A DNA stretch of 64,000 nt from an uncultured Pelagibacteraceae bacterium (GCA_902518165.1 CABYFB010000002.1:124001-188000); one strand, 5' to 3'; positions 18,318 through 28,426 are shown, numbered from the stretch's first letter. A program made the numbers and translations. The notes: generated by a model from the letters alone, not told the origin.

Positions 18318-19001
18318 ATGATGAAATTTATTAAGTTTATTTTAATTTTTACTTTGTTAGTTTCACCTACTATTTCGTACTCTAAAACAGGAAAAGGTGA
18401 GTTAAAGCTATCCAAAGAAATAATGGAATATGTTATGATGTATATGTATGGTGCAGGTAGTAAAAAATTTTCAGCAGACAAAAAAAGAAAGAATGATCCT
18501 TCTCTAATGGCTGTCTCAGAAGATGGAAATTCAGCATACTATTTCTATTGTCCGGCAGAATACAGATCGCATGGGTGCATTGACACGCATACAACAATTA
18601 AAGCGAAAAGACTTTGTGAAAAATATTCCAAAGGTATACCTTGTTTCACATTTGCAAAAAAAAGACTCATTGTTTGGAAAAATGGCGGAAAAAAAGTGAA
18701 AATATCAAGATCAGATCTAAAAAATCCTTATTTAGTTGCGAAAAAAATTCAAGATGGAGGTTTTTATGATGGTGATATATCTAAATTACCAGGAATTAAT
18801 TTAGAAACAGGTCATGTAGATAATGAAAAGAAAAATACTATTACTAAGAAGATAGATAATACTGCTAATAACTCTACTAATAACTCAAATTCGAATAACT
18901 TTATAAAAGAGATAAAACAATTGAATGAATTGTACAAGCAAGGTGTATTAACTAAAGAAGAATTTACTAAAGCAAAAAATAAAATACTAAATAATAATTA
19001 A
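18318..19001 (+). CDS. Secreted hypothetical protein with C-terminal SHOCT-like domain
   Basis: Signal peptide MMKFIKFILIFTLLVSPTISYS; C-terminus IKQLNELYKQGVLTKEEFTKAKNKIL is SHOCT-like; Asn/Ser/Thr-rich linker before it. Confidence 0.75.
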   Translation: MMKFIKFILIFTLLVSPTISYSKTGKGELKLSKEIMEYVMMYMYGAGSKKFSADKKRKNDPSLMAVSEDGNSAYYFYCPAEYRSHGCIDTHTTIKAKRLCEKYSKGIPCFTFAKKRLIVWKNGGKKVKISRSDLKNPYLVAKKIQDGGFYDGDISKLPGINLETGHVDNEKKNTITKKIDNTANNSTNNSNSNNFIKEIKQLNELYKQGVLTKEEFTKAKNKILNNN

Positions 19002-19014
19002 ATCTCTAGACATT

Positions 19015-19509
19015 TTAACACCATCCATCTTTAGCAATTAAAACTGGATAGTATTCTTTGTGTGTCTTTATCCAAAGTGCAATTTGTTTTTTTGATGAAT
19101 CTTTAGGGCATACAGTTTCGTCAAATCTCATTCGTCCATCTCTGTCATTAGCGCCATTTCTTGCAGTATAAACTACTGGATCACTCTCTCCATACGGATT
19201 TTTCCAACCAAGATCTAAAAAATGATTAATGAATACATCATTCATATTATTTATATTTCCAGAGTTATTAACAATATTGCAGTTTATAGTTCTTTTATCA
19301 CTTATCTTTAAAGTTCCACCACCTTGTACATCACAAAAACCTAAAGAATTTTTTATAAATTTAATCGCTGTTTGATGTTGAGCTAAAGCTGCATTTCTTT
19401 TCGCACTTTGTGTGTAACCACTGTATGCCACTACTCCTACTGCTGCCAAGATACCGATAATTGCAACGACTACTAATAGCTCTATCAATGTAAAACCTTT
19501 ATTATTCAT
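19015..19509 (-). CDS. Type IV pilin-like protein
   Basis: GFTLIELLVVVAIIGILAAVGVVAYSGYT N-terminus; HQTAIKF...C and FINHFLDLGWKNPYG motifs. Confidence 0.9.
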   Translation of the reverse strand: MNNKGFTLIELLVVVAIIGILAAVGVVAYSGYTQSAKRNAALAQHQTAIKFIKNSLGFCDVQGGGTLKISDKRTINCNIVNNSGNINNMNDVFINHFLDLGWKNPYGESDPVVYTARNGANDRDGRMRFDETVCPKDSSKKQIALWIKTHKEYYPVLIAKDGWC

Positions 19510-19514
19510 AAGTT

Positions 19515-20666
19515 TTATAAAACCACTAAATCTAATTTTTTGTTTCCTAATCTTTCATTACCTTTGTCAGTAACAAGATAAGTTTCTCCTAAATTCATTG
19601 CTAATTGATTTTCAGAGTCCATCAATATCATATGCATAAAGAATACATTTCCTGGTTCTATGTTGTAAGGGTTACCAGTGTAAAGCATTGGCCAATCCAT
19701 CCAGTTAGGAGAAAAAGTTGCTCCCAATGAATAGCCACATGCATTCATTCTTGAATTCTTAAAGCCATGATCATCAAATGTTTTTGCATGAACATCAAAA
19801 ACTTCTCCAATTTTATTTCCTGGCTTTAATTTATTTTCACAATTTGTAAGAGCTTCAACGCATGCTTCATGCATTTTATGATGTTTTGGATCTGCTTTTC
19901 CTATTGGTATTGTTCTAAACATTGCTGAATGATAGTGCCTATAGGTTCCAGCCCATTCAATGGTTAACTGATCTTGATTATTAAGTATTTGTTTTTCTGC
20001 TTGATATCGACAAAGTAGGGCATTCTTTCCAGACCCTATAATAAATTCATTAGCAGGATAATCTCCACCTCCTTCAAATATAACTCTATTCATTTCAGCT
20101 AAAATTTTAGACTCACTTACTCCAGCTTTTGCATGCTTCCAAACTTCATCTAAAGCCTTGTCAGCTAAATTTGCTGCTTTTTTTACATAACTAATTTCTT
20201 CATTGGATTTAATTACTCTTATTTTTGTAATTAGTTCTGATTTGTCTTCAATTGAGCAATAGTTTTGTAATACTGTGTTAAGTCTTAATGCATTTCTTCC
20301 TGTTAGACCGTATGCCTCATATTCAACACCAATTTTTTTACCTTTTAAATTTAATTCATCTAAAATTATTTTGAGATCATCAGCAGGATTAGCACCATCT
20401 TTATCAACCCAAATTCTGATATCACTAATATTGGATGTGTTTTGAGCTTGCCTTAAATCAGGGGCTCTAGTTAACAGTATTACATTACCTCTTTGATCTA
20501 AAACTAATGCTTGAAAAAAAACATATCCGAAAGTGTCGTAACCAGTGAGCCAATACATAGACTCCTGTCTAAACATGATAAGAGCATCTATGCGCTCATT
20601 TTTCATAGAATTAAGTGTTTTTTCTTTTCTATTTAAGAATTCTTCTTTACTAAAATGAAGACCCAT
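19515..20666 (-). CDS. M24 family metallopeptidase (Xaa-Pro peptidase/creatinase-like)
   Basis: YWLTGYDTFGY, RVIKSNEEISYVKKAANLAD, EWAGTYRHYHSAMFRT, GYSLGATFSPNW. Confidence 0.88.
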   Translation of the reverse strand: MGLHFSKEEFLNRKEKTLNSMKNERIDALIMFRQESMYWLTGYDTFGYVFFQALVLDQRGNVILLTRAPDLRQAQNTSNISDIRIWVDKDGANPADDLKIILDELNLKGKKIGVEYEAYGLTGRNALRLNTVLQNYCSIEDKSELITKIRVIKSNEEISYVKKAANLADKALDEVWKHAKAGVSESKILAEMNRVIFEGGGDYPANEFIIGSGKNALLCRYQAEKQILNNQDQLTIEWAGTYRHYHSAMFRTIPIGKADPKHHKMHEACVEALTNCENKLKPGNKIGEVFDVHAKTFDDHGFKNSRMNACGYSLGATFSPNWMDWPMLYTGNPYNIEPGNVFFMHMILMDSENQLAMNLGETYLVTDKGNERLGNKKLDLVVL

Positions 20667-21439
20667 TAACGAATGTTAACACTAACAGAACCAATTTTAT
20701 CAACTGTTCCTTTGTATATTCCTTTTCCTTTAAATGGAACCACTCCCACAGTTGAGCCTGTGAAAACATAAAAATCTTTGTTTAATTTTATCTTTTCTTT
20801 CTTAACTTTATTTAAAACAAATCTTAAAGAATTTAATGGGTTTATATAAACAATATTTGTATTACCACTTACTTTTACTCCATTCTTCTTACTGACTAAT
20901 GATGTTTTTAAATTATTTAAATTTAATTTTTTAAATTTTGTTTTTCTTCCGACAACAAATTTGATGTTAAATCCAAAATCTCCACAAATATCTCCTAAAT
21001 ATGTAAATTTTTTATTTCTTTGTCTAAATCCAACAATTTCAAAACAAGGTCCCATAAATTTAATAAATTTAGTGACGTTTGATTTTGTAATTTTACCTTT
21101 ATAATCAAAGAAAGATTTCTTAATAAAGTAATAAACTTCAACCTCTATACCTTTAGTGTGTTGATTAATTTTTACATTTTGACCAGATTTAACTAACCTT
21201 TTTTTGAATACTTTTGCTGTAAAAGGTTCTTTTTCCTTTAATTTTTTTAATGCTTGAATTCCAGTTCCACCAGCCTTTATTCCAATTGTTTCATCTTTAA
21301 TTTGGTCTTCGCACAATTTTCTAAGTTTGTTAGCTAAATTAATATTTTTACAATATTTTACTGGGATAGGATTAATGACAGTGTTTGTGTTGAAAGCTTT
21401 AACTAATCTGTCAGCAATACGATTAATTTCATTTTTCAT
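20666..21439 (-). CDS. 2-keto-4-pentenoate hydratase-like protein
   Basis: IGIKAGGTGIQALKKL..EPFTAKVF, VYINPLNSLRFVLNKV, FTGSTVGVVPFKGKGIYKGTVDKIGSVSVNI. Confidence 0.75.
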   Translation of the reverse strand: MKNEINRIADRLVKAFNTNTVINPIPVKYCKNINLANKLRKLCEDQIKDETIGIKAGGTGIQALKKLKEKEPFTAKVFKKRLVKSGQNVKINQHTKGIEVEVYYFIKKSFFDYKGKITKSNVTKFIKFMGPCFEIVGFRQRNKKFTYLGDICGDFGFNIKFVVGRKTKFKKLNLNNLKTSLVSKKNGVKVSGNTNIVYINPLNSLRFVLNKVKKEKIKLNKDFYVFTGSTVGVVPFKGKGIYKGTVDKIGSVSVNIR

Positions 21440-21448
21440 AGCCAGAAC

Positions 21449-22237
21449 TTATTGAAGAATGCTCATAGGATCAAGTCTAGTTTGAAACCAATTTATCCTA
21501 AAATCTAAATGAGGCCCAGTTGATCTACCTGTTGATCCAACAGTTCCAATAATTTCTCCTTGTTTAACTTCATCACCAACTTTAACCATTACATTTTCTA
21601 GATGTGAATATATCGTTGAAATTCCATGTCCATGGTCCATTATTACAGTACCACCCGTATAATAAAGATCATCTTCTGCCATAGTCACTATTCCAGTTCC
21701 AGATGATTTAATTTTAGTTCCTTGTTTAGCTGCAATATCAATTCCGTAGTGAGGCCATTTAGGTTTGCCATTAAGAATTCTTTGGCTACCATAAACTCCA
21801 CTTATTATTCCTGTAACAGGCATGATAAATTGTTCAGTAAAGAAAGTTAAATCTGAATTGATGGCTCTTGCTTTTCCAATTCTTCCATTTTCTTCTTTAA
21901 TTCTTTTATAAACAGATTCTGGCGGTGTAACTTTATTTTCAGGCAGACCATCTATTCTTTGAATATTATATTTTCTTTTAAAAACTTTTTTTATAACTTT
22001 ATTTTTTTTTCCATTATTTATTTCAGTAATAGCTACATCAAATTTTCGATCTCTATCAATGCCAAATACAAAATATCCATCCTCAGATACTTTAACTTGT
22101 GTTTTATCTATAAATACTTTTGATCCAGCTTTTGCTTTACCTAAAATATAATGTCCTTGTAAAAATTTACCTTGAAACTCTAAAGCATGAGAGTGTGTAG
22201 AAAATATAATTGCTAAAAAAAGCAACAATTTTTTCAT
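21449..22237 (-). CDS. M23 family peptidase (LytM domain)
   Basis: Signal peptide MKKLLLFLAIIFSTHSHA; HYGIDIAAKQGTKIKSSGTGIV, VIMDHGHGISTIYSHL, GSTGRSTGPHLDFRI. Internal ATG preferred (1-nt overlap with the upstream SDR gene). Confidence 0.92.
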   Translation of the reverse strand: MKKLLLFLAIIFSTHSHALEFQGKFLQGHYILGKAKAGSKVFIDKTQVKVSEDGYFVFGIDRDRKFDVAITEINNGKKNKVIKKVFKRKYNIQRIDGLPENKVTPPESVYKRIKEENGRIGKARAINSDLTFFTEQFIMPVTGIISGVYGSQRILNGKPKWPHYGIDIAAKQGTKIKSSGTGIVTMAEDDLYYTGGTVIMDHGHGISTIYSHLENVMVKVGDEVKQGEIIGTVGSTGRSTGPHLDFRINWFQTRLDPMSILQ

Positions 22238-22995
22238 TATTTTGCTGTCCAACCCCCATCAATCACAATTGACGTTCCAGTTATCATACTTGCTGCATCT
22301 GAAGCTAAAAAACATACTGCTGTAGCCACATCAGACTCTGTTGCAACTTTTCCCATGGGAATATTGCTTAAAGCCAGTTGTTTAAACTTTTTGTTTTTAA
22401 AGAATTTTTTAACCATTGGAGTTTCAACAAATGTAGGTGCAACTGTATTTACTCTAATATTTTTTGTTGCAAGTTCAACACCCATTCCTTTTGTTAATCC
22501 CTCAATTCCAAATTTTGTCATGTTATAAACATTTCTACCCGACATACCAACATGCCCTAATTGTGAGGACATATTAATTATAGAACCACCTTTTTTTTTA
22601 TTTTTTAACATTTTTAGGACTACTAATTGAGCAACATTGAATGCCGCCTTCATATTTAAATCTACAAGATAATTCATACTTGTTTGTTTAATTTTTTCAA
22701 AAGGCTCAGGAATATTTGTACCAGCATTATTTACAAGTATATCTACTTTCTTAATTTTTTTTAATTTAGAAGAAAGATCCTCATAATCCATAATATCGCA
22801 AGTTATTTTAGTTAATTTTCCTTTAACTTTTCTTATATCTTTTTGAAGTTTATCAAGATCAGAAGCAGTTCTGCTCACTCCAATTATTGTTGCACCAGCT
22901 TCTGCAAGTGCAATAGAACAAGCTCTACCAATACCTTTTCCAGCACCTGTTACTAGAGCAACTTTATTTTTTAAATTAATTTTTTTTAAATACAT
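22237..22995 (-). CDS. SDR family oxidoreductase
   Basis: VTGAGKGIGRACSIALAEAG, LVNNAGTN, YNMTKFG, CFLASDAASMITGTSIVIDGGWTAK. Confidence 0.95.
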   Translation of the reverse strand: MYLKKINLKNKVALVTGAGKGIGRACSIALAEAGATIIGVSRTASDLDKLQKDIRKVKGKLTKITCDIMDYEDLSSKLKKIKKVDILVNNAGTNIPEPFEKIKQTSMNYLVDLNMKAAFNVAQLVVLKMLKNKKKGGSIINMSSQLGHVGMSGRNVYNMTKFGIEGLTKGMGVELATKNIRVNTVAPTFVETPMVKKFFKNKKFKQLALSNIPMGKVATESDVATAVCFLASDAASMITGTSIVIDGGWTAK

Positions 22996-23574
22996 TTATA
23001 AAAATAGTTTCACGTCTGTATATATTAGCTCTATTGCAACAAATAATATTGCTAATAATCCAATCCATCCTATCCATTTATACTTTTTAATCCAGCCAGA
23101 TATCAATGTTGCTGCAGTAGCCATTAAAACTATTGATAAAACTAAACCAAATATCAATAACATGTAGTGATCTCTAGCTGCACCTGCTACTCCTAATACA
23201 TTATCTAAACTCATTGTTACATCTGCAAGGATTACAGTTGTTATAGCTTTCATGAATGAGCTGTTATCTACTTTTTTTACATTTTCTTCAGCATTACCAT
23301 TCATTTTTATTACATCTTCATAAAGTCGGTAACATATATAAAGAAGTAATATTCCACCTATAAGTCTAAGTCCTGTGATTTGTAATAGATAAGCAGTTAT
23401 TAGTGTAAATATAATTCTTAAAACTACCGCTGCTCCAATTCCCCAAAAAATAATTTTTTTTCTCTGCTCAGTTGGAAACTGAGAAGCAACCATTCCAATT
23501 ATAATTGCATTATCTCCTGCTAAAACTAAATCGATAAAAACTATTTGAAAAAAAATTACTATTTGTTCGGTCAT
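22996..23574 (-). CDS. TerC family integral membrane protein
   Basis: DLVLAGDNAIIIGMVA and ILADVTMSLDNVLGVAGAA motifs. Confidence 0.92.
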   Translation of the reverse strand: MTEQIVIFFQIVFIDLVLAGDNAIIIGMVASQFPTEQRKKIIFWGIGAAVVLRIIFTLITAYLLQITGLRLIGGILLLYICYRLYEDVIKMNGNAEENVKKVDNSSFMKAITTVILADVTMSLDNVLGVAGAARDHYMLLIFGLVLSIVLMATAATLISGWIKKYKWIGWIGLLAILFVAIELIYTDVKLFL

Positions 23575-25175
23575 CTTCTACTATCCTCAATTATCATATC
23601 AGCTGCTTTTTCCGCAATCATTATTGTCGGTGCATTTGTATTTCCTGATGTGATATGAGGCATAACAGAGGCATCTACAACCCTTAAATTTTCAAGTCCG
23701 TGAGCGACTAATCTATCGTTAACAACAGCATTTTCATCTTTACCCATTCTACATGTGCTTACTGGATGGAAAATAGTATTCGCAAATTTTCCAGCTTCTG
23801 TTGCTAATTCTTCATTATCAGTAATATTGATTCCCGGTCTAAGCTCTTCAGGTTGATAATCTTTATAAGCTTTAGACTCCATAACAATTTTTCTTACAAT
23901 CTTTAATGCTTTTCCAGCAATTTCACGATCTTCATCAGTTGATAAATAATTCATTTTTATTTTTGGTGAAACTCTGGTGTCTGGAGATTTTAATTCTATA
24001 GATCCTCTGCTTGTTGGTCTTACATTTGTAATTGTTGGAGTGAACGCCGGAAATTTATGTAAAGCAGATTTTCCTAAAAGATCGGTACTTGCTGGTGAAA
24101 TATGAAATTGAAGATTTGGGGTTTCTAAATGCTCATCACTTTTAACAAAACCACAAACATAACTAGCACCAACTGTTAAAGGTCCTTTTCTTAATAGAAG
24201 AAACTTCAAACCAGATAACATTTTTTTAGTAAAGCTGTAATAAATATCATTTAAAGTTTCTAAATTTTTAATCTTATAAACTGGTCTTAGCATTAAATGA
24301 TCAGTTAGATTTCTTCCAACTCCTTGGTGATCTTTTAAAACATTAATATTGTTTTCTTTTAGAAGTTCTCCTGGACCAATTCCCGATGCTTGTAATATAT
24401 GAGGTGAACCAATTGTACCTGCGCTTAATATAATTTCTTTATTAGTCTCAACAGAAAATTCTTTTCCATCTATCCAATAATTTACTTTTTTTGCTTTTTT
24501 ATTTTCAAATTCTATATTTTTAATGTGAGCCTTAGTAATAATTTTTAAATTTTTTCTATTCTTAACTGGATTTAAATAACCTACAGCTGTACTACATCTA
24601 AATCCATTTTTAATTGTAAAGGGAAAATATCCCATTCCTTCATTATCACCGTTGTTAAAATCATCGGTTCTTTTATAGCCATGCTCTTCAGCAGCCTCTA
24701 AAAATAGATCGAGAACTTTAAATGTTGCTCTAATTTTCTCAACTGCAATAGGCCCTCCAGAACCATGAAATTCATTTTCTCCAAATTGAAAATCTTCAGA
24801 CTTTTTAAAATAGGGTAGAACATCATCCCATGACCAACCAACATTACCTAGTTGTCTCCAATAATTATAATCATTTGATTGACCTCTAATATAAAGCATT
24901 CCATTAATAGATGAGCTTCCACCAAGTGTTTTACCTCTTGGATAAACCATTTGTCTGTTATCACAGTTTGGTTCTTTTTCAGTATTAAAACACCAGTCGG
25001 TATCTGGATTGTGCATCGTTTTAAAATAACCCCCTGGGATATGGATCCAAGGATTGGTATCTTTACCACCAGCTTCAAGTAAAAGAACTTTAGTATCAGG
25101 ATTTGCTGTTAATCTATTAGCTAAAACACATCCAGCTGAACCAGCGCCAATAATTATGTAATCAAATTTATCCAT
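23571..25175 (-). CDS. GMC family oxidoreductase (choline/alcohol dehydrogenase-like)
   Basis: YIIIGAGSAGCVLANRLT, YPRGKTLGGSSSINGMLYIRG, GTIGSPHILQASGIGP, FHPVSTCRMG. Confidence 0.93.
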   Translation of the reverse strand: MDKFDYIIIGAGSAGCVLANRLTANPDTKVLLLEAGGKDTNPWIHIPGGYFKTMHNPDTDWCFNTEKEPNCDNRQMVYPRGKTLGGSSSINGMLYIRGQSNDYNYWRQLGNVGWSWDDVLPYFKKSEDFQFGENEFHGSGGPIAVEKIRATFKVLDLFLEAAEEHGYKRTDDFNNGDNEGMGYFPFTIKNGFRCSTAVGYLNPVKNRKNLKIITKAHIKNIEFENKKAKKVNYWIDGKEFSVETNKEIILSAGTIGSPHILQASGIGPGELLKENNINVLKDHQGVGRNLTDHLMLRPVYKIKNLETLNDIYYSFTKKMLSGLKFLLLRKGPLTVGASYVCGFVKSDEHLETPNLQFHISPASTDLLGKSALHKFPAFTPTITNVRPTSRGSIELKSPDTRVSPKIKMNYLSTDEDREIAGKALKIVRKIVMESKAYKDYQPEELRPGINITDNEELATEAGKFANTIFHPVSTCRMGKDENAVVNDRLVAHGLENLRVVDASVMPHITSGNTNAPTIMIAEKAADMIIEDSRR

Positions 25176-25310
25176 ATTTTTTATTAATAATTTTTAATGA
25201 ATATTTAATGATTTTAAACATTTTTCTCATAAATACTTCGAAATGACGCTTGTATCTGCCTTAGATTTTTGAGAGGATCTTCACATTATAAATAAAAAGA
25301 GAGGGATATA

Positions 25311-26408
25311 ATGAAAAAAATCGTTTCAGCGTTGTTTGCTGCTTTCTTAGTATTTGGATTTATTTCAAATGCAAATGCTGCAAAAACGTTAAAGTGTCAG
25401 ACGGTTATTAGCGCTAAAGGTGATGAAGCGGTAATGTTAAAAGACTTTACTGACAACGTAACAAAACTAACAGGTGGATCTCTAAAATTTGAAATTATGC
25501 CAGCAGGAACAGTAGTTGGAGTTAAAGAAACTCTTGATGCTGTTGATAAAGGTTTGATTGATTGTGGATTTGCTTGGACTCACTATTGGTCTGGAGAACA
25601 TCCAGCTGCCATGTTATTTGGTTCGCCAGTAGCAGGTGGTGGTGTAGGAATTGATAACATCGCATTCTTATCATGGTTTTTATATGGTGGTGGAGAACAA
25701 CTATATGACAGACTTTGGGGAGAAATGAAAAGAGACATTAAAGGTTTCATGCTTCAACCAGTTGGTCCAGAAGCTTTAGGATGGTTCCCAAGAAAAATCA
25801 AAGATATGGATGATTTCAGAACATTTAAGTTCAGAACTCCTCCAGGAATTCCAGGTCAAACTTACAAAGACATTGGAATAGCTTCAGTTGCAATGGGTGG
25901 TGGAGATATTCTTCCAGCATTGGAAGCAGGAACTATTGATGCTGCTGAGTGGTGTTGTCCTCAACCAGATAAAGTGTTTGGTATACATAAAGTATTAAAA
26001 CACTATTATCTACAAGGTTTGCACCAAGTAGTCGTAAATGCTGACTTTTACTTAAATAAAAGCACTTACGATAAATTCACTGACCATGAGAAATTTTCAA
26101 TGAAGATGGCTGCTGATGCATCGTTGATGAGAGCTTTAGCTTACAGAATCAACACTAATGGATTGGCACTTAAAGATCTTACTGAAAATCATGGTGTGAT
26201 ACTTGAAGATACACCAGCTGATTATTTCCCAGCTTATATGGCTGCAGCGAAAGCAACTTTAGAGAAAAATGCAAAAGAAAACGCATTCTTTAAAGAAGTT
26301 TATGACTCAATGATAAGCTTTGCTAATACCGCAGTACCATTCTGGTCTGGTGCACAAACATCGAATGCTAAGCTAGGAATGGCTTATGCTAATTCGTTGA
26401 AGAAATAA
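25311..26408 (+). CDS. dctP: TRAP transporter substrate-binding protein, DctP family
   Basis: Signal peptide; FRTPPGIPGQTYKDIGIASVAMGGGDILPALEAGTIDAAEWCCPQPD; upstream of TRAP permeases. Confidence 0.92.
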   Translation: MKKIVSALFAAFLVFGFISNANAAKTLKCQTVISAKGDEAVMLKDFTDNVTKLTGGSLKFEIMPAGTVVGVKETLDAVDKGLIDCGFAWTHYWSGEHPAAMLFGSPVAGGGVGIDNIAFLSWFLYGGGEQLYDRLWGEMKRDIKGFMLQPVGPEALGWFPRKIKDMDDFRTFKFRTPPGIPGQTYKDIGIASVAMGGGDILPALEAGTIDAAEWCCPQPDKVFGIHKVLKHYYLQGLHQVVVNADFYLNKSTYDKFTDHEKFSMKMAADASLMRALAYRINTNGLALKDLTENHGVILEDTPADYFPAYMAAAKATLEKNAKENAFFKEVYDSMISFANTAVPFWSGAQTSNAKLGMAYANSLKK

Positions 26409-26419
26409 ATAAAGTTATT

Positions 26420-26450
26420 AAGCGGGCTTTTATAAGCCCGCTTTCTTTTT
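26420..26450 (+). terminator. Rho-independent terminator-like/attenuating hairpin between dctP and dctQ
   Basis: 10-bp perfect stem AAGCGGGCTT-TTAT-AAGCCCGCTT followed by TCTTTTT. Confidence 0.8.
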
Positions 26451-26461
26451 CTAAAATTTAT

Positions 26462-27067
26462 ATGTCGGATAATCCAAAGTTAGATATTTCAGATGAAATG
26501 ATAGCTGAAAGGCGATCAGGATCAGGAAAGATGCCTGATGATATGCCAACTTGGATGGCTAAAACTATAGTTAACATAGACAAATTTAGTAAATTAATAG
26601 GAAACATTGTTTGCTGGATTACGATCCCATTAATGCTTGGGATGGTTTATGAGGTTTTAGCAAGAAAATTATTTTTAGCTCCTACAATCTGGGCTTATGA
26701 TATGAGTAGATTTTTTTATGGAGCATTGTTTATGTTGGGAGCAGGATACGCTCTTTCAAAAGGTGTTCATATTAGAGCAGATTTTTTATATAGAAATTTT
26801 AAAGTTAAAACTCAAGGCAGAATAGATTTTTGGCTTTACTTATTATTTTATTTTCCAGGATTAATAGTCTTTTTGTATATGACAACAGGCTTTGTCCAAG
26901 AAAGTATAATGAGAAACGAAAGAGGGATGGACACAACATGGATGCCATATATGTGGCCAATTAAATCTTGTCTATGGATTGGAATTGTTTTCCTTCTAAT
27001 CCAAGGTGTTTCAGAACTTTTTAAAAGTTATTATGCAGCCGTCAAAGGTAAATGGCCAGGTAGTTAA
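26462..27067 (+). CDS. dctQ: TRAP transporter small permease, DctQ family
   Basis: WAYDMSRFFYGALFMLGAGYALSKGVHIRADFLY; four-TM protein between DctP and DctM. Confidence 0.9.
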   Translation: MSDNPKLDISDEMIAERRSGSGKMPDDMPTWMAKTIVNIDKFSKLIGNIVCWITIPLMLGMVYEVLARKLFLAPTIWAYDMSRFFYGALFMLGAGYALSKGVHIRADFLYRNFKVKTQGRIDFWLYLLFYFPGLIVFLYMTTGFVQESIMRNERGMDTTWMPYMWPIKSCLWIGIVFLLIQGVSELFKSYYAAVKGKWPGS

Positions 27068-28404
27068 TGCTTTCACATTTAATAGACCCAGCAATTTTAG
27101 GTTTCGTACTTATTGGTGTGATGTTGTTTGCAATATTTATAGGTTTCCCAATTTCATTTACTCTTATTTTTTTAGGTTTTGTTTTTGGTTATTTGGGTTT
27201 TGGAAAATTAGTTTTCTATTTAATGACACTTCAATTTTCGATGGTAATGACCGAACAAACTCTCGCCGCTGTCCCCTTATTTGTATTTATGGGAATAATG
27301 ATGGAACAAGCAGGTTTAATGGAGAGATTATTCTCAGCTTTCCAAATGATGTTGGCAAGAGTTAGAGGTTCTTTATATTATGCAGTTTTATTTGTTTCAG
27401 TAATATTCGCTGCCGCAACTGGAATAGTTGGTGCATCAGTTACAATTCTTGGAATTATGGCTGCAAAATCAATGAATAGATCAAACTATGATGTAAAATT
27501 AGCTGCTGGTACGATTACTGCTGGAGGAACTTTAGGTATTCTAATTCCACCGAGCATTATGCTTGTAGTTATGGGTCCAATTATGGAAATTCCTGTAACT
27601 GATTTATTCGCAGCTGCAATAGTTCCAGGAATACTGTTGGCATGCTTATATGCTGCATATACTACATTCAGATGTATGATGAACCCAAAATTAGGTCCAC
27701 CCATACCAGAAGAATTAAGAACAACAGATTTAAAAAAATTATGGCTAGAATTTTTCTTAGGATTAGTGCCACCAGCAGCATTAGTATTTGCTGCATTAGG
27801 AAGTATTTTATTTGGTTTTGCTACGCCAACAGAAGCTGCAGGATGTGGAGCAGGTGGTGCATTATTGCTCTCATTAGCTTACAAAAAATTAACATTAAAA
27901 AAATTACAAGATGCATTAGTTAAAACTTTAGAAATTTCTGCACTAATTATGGTTTTAGTAGCTGCTTCTAATTTCTTTGGAGCAGTGTTTGCAAGATTAG
28001 GAACTCCAATGGTTTTAACAGATTTTCTTTTATCTCTTGAAATGAACAAATATTTAATTTTAGGAATAATCATGATTATGATTTTTCTTTTAGGATGGCC
28101 ATTAGAGTGGGTACCTATTGTTATGATAGTTGTTCCTATTATTTTACCATTAGTTGAAGCATTAGGATTTAATTTAACTTGGTTTGCAATTCTTGTTGCT
28201 GTTAATTTGCAAACCGCCTGGCTCTCACCCCCCGTAGCGTTATCTGCTTATTTTTTAAAAGGAGTAGTTCCAAGTTGGGATTTAAAAGATATTTATCTTG
28301 GAATGATGCAGTTCATGGTATTACAGATAATTGGATTAATTATAATCATAGCGTATCCAAAAATAGTACTATGGTTGCCAACTCTCTTATATGGACAGCA
28401 GTAA
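27067..28404 (+). CDS. dctM: TRAP transporter large permease, DctM family
   Basis: AAVPLFVFMGIMMEQAGLMERLF, GGTLGILIPPSIMLVVMG, ATPTEAAGCGAGGALLL. Confidence 0.95.
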   Translation: MLSHLIDPAILGFVLIGVMLFAIFIGFPISFTLIFLGFVFGYLGFGKLVFYLMTLQFSMVMTEQTLAAVPLFVFMGIMMEQAGLMERLFSAFQMMLARVRGSLYYAVLFVSVIFAAATGIVGASVTILGIMAAKSMNRSNYDVKLAAGTITAGGTLGILIPPSIMLVVMGPIMEIPVTDLFAAAIVPGILLACLYAAYTTFRCMMNPKLGPPIPEELRTTDLKKLWLEFFLGLVPPAALVFAALGSILFGFATPTEAAGCGAGGALLLSLAYKKLTLKKLQDALVKTLEISALIMVLVAASNFFGAVFARLGTPMVLTDFLLSLEMNKYLILGIIMIMIFLLGWPLEWVPIVMIVVPIILPLVEALGFNLTWFAILVAVNLQTAWLSPPVALSAYFLKGVVPSWDLKDIYLGMMQFMVLQIIGLIIIIAYPKIVLWLPTLLYGQQ

Positions 28405-28426
28405 ATAATTGATTAATATCATATAG

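Noticed and set aside
25176-25310. Possible riboswitch or leader upstream of the second dctP
   Set aside because: No convincing paired structure or known riboswitch consensus found by eye in this AT-rich leader.
27006-27365. 119-aa + strand ORF overlapping dctQ and dctM
   Set aside because: Out-of-frame shadow; composition (F/Y/R/C-rich) unlike a real protein and both overlapped genes are confident.
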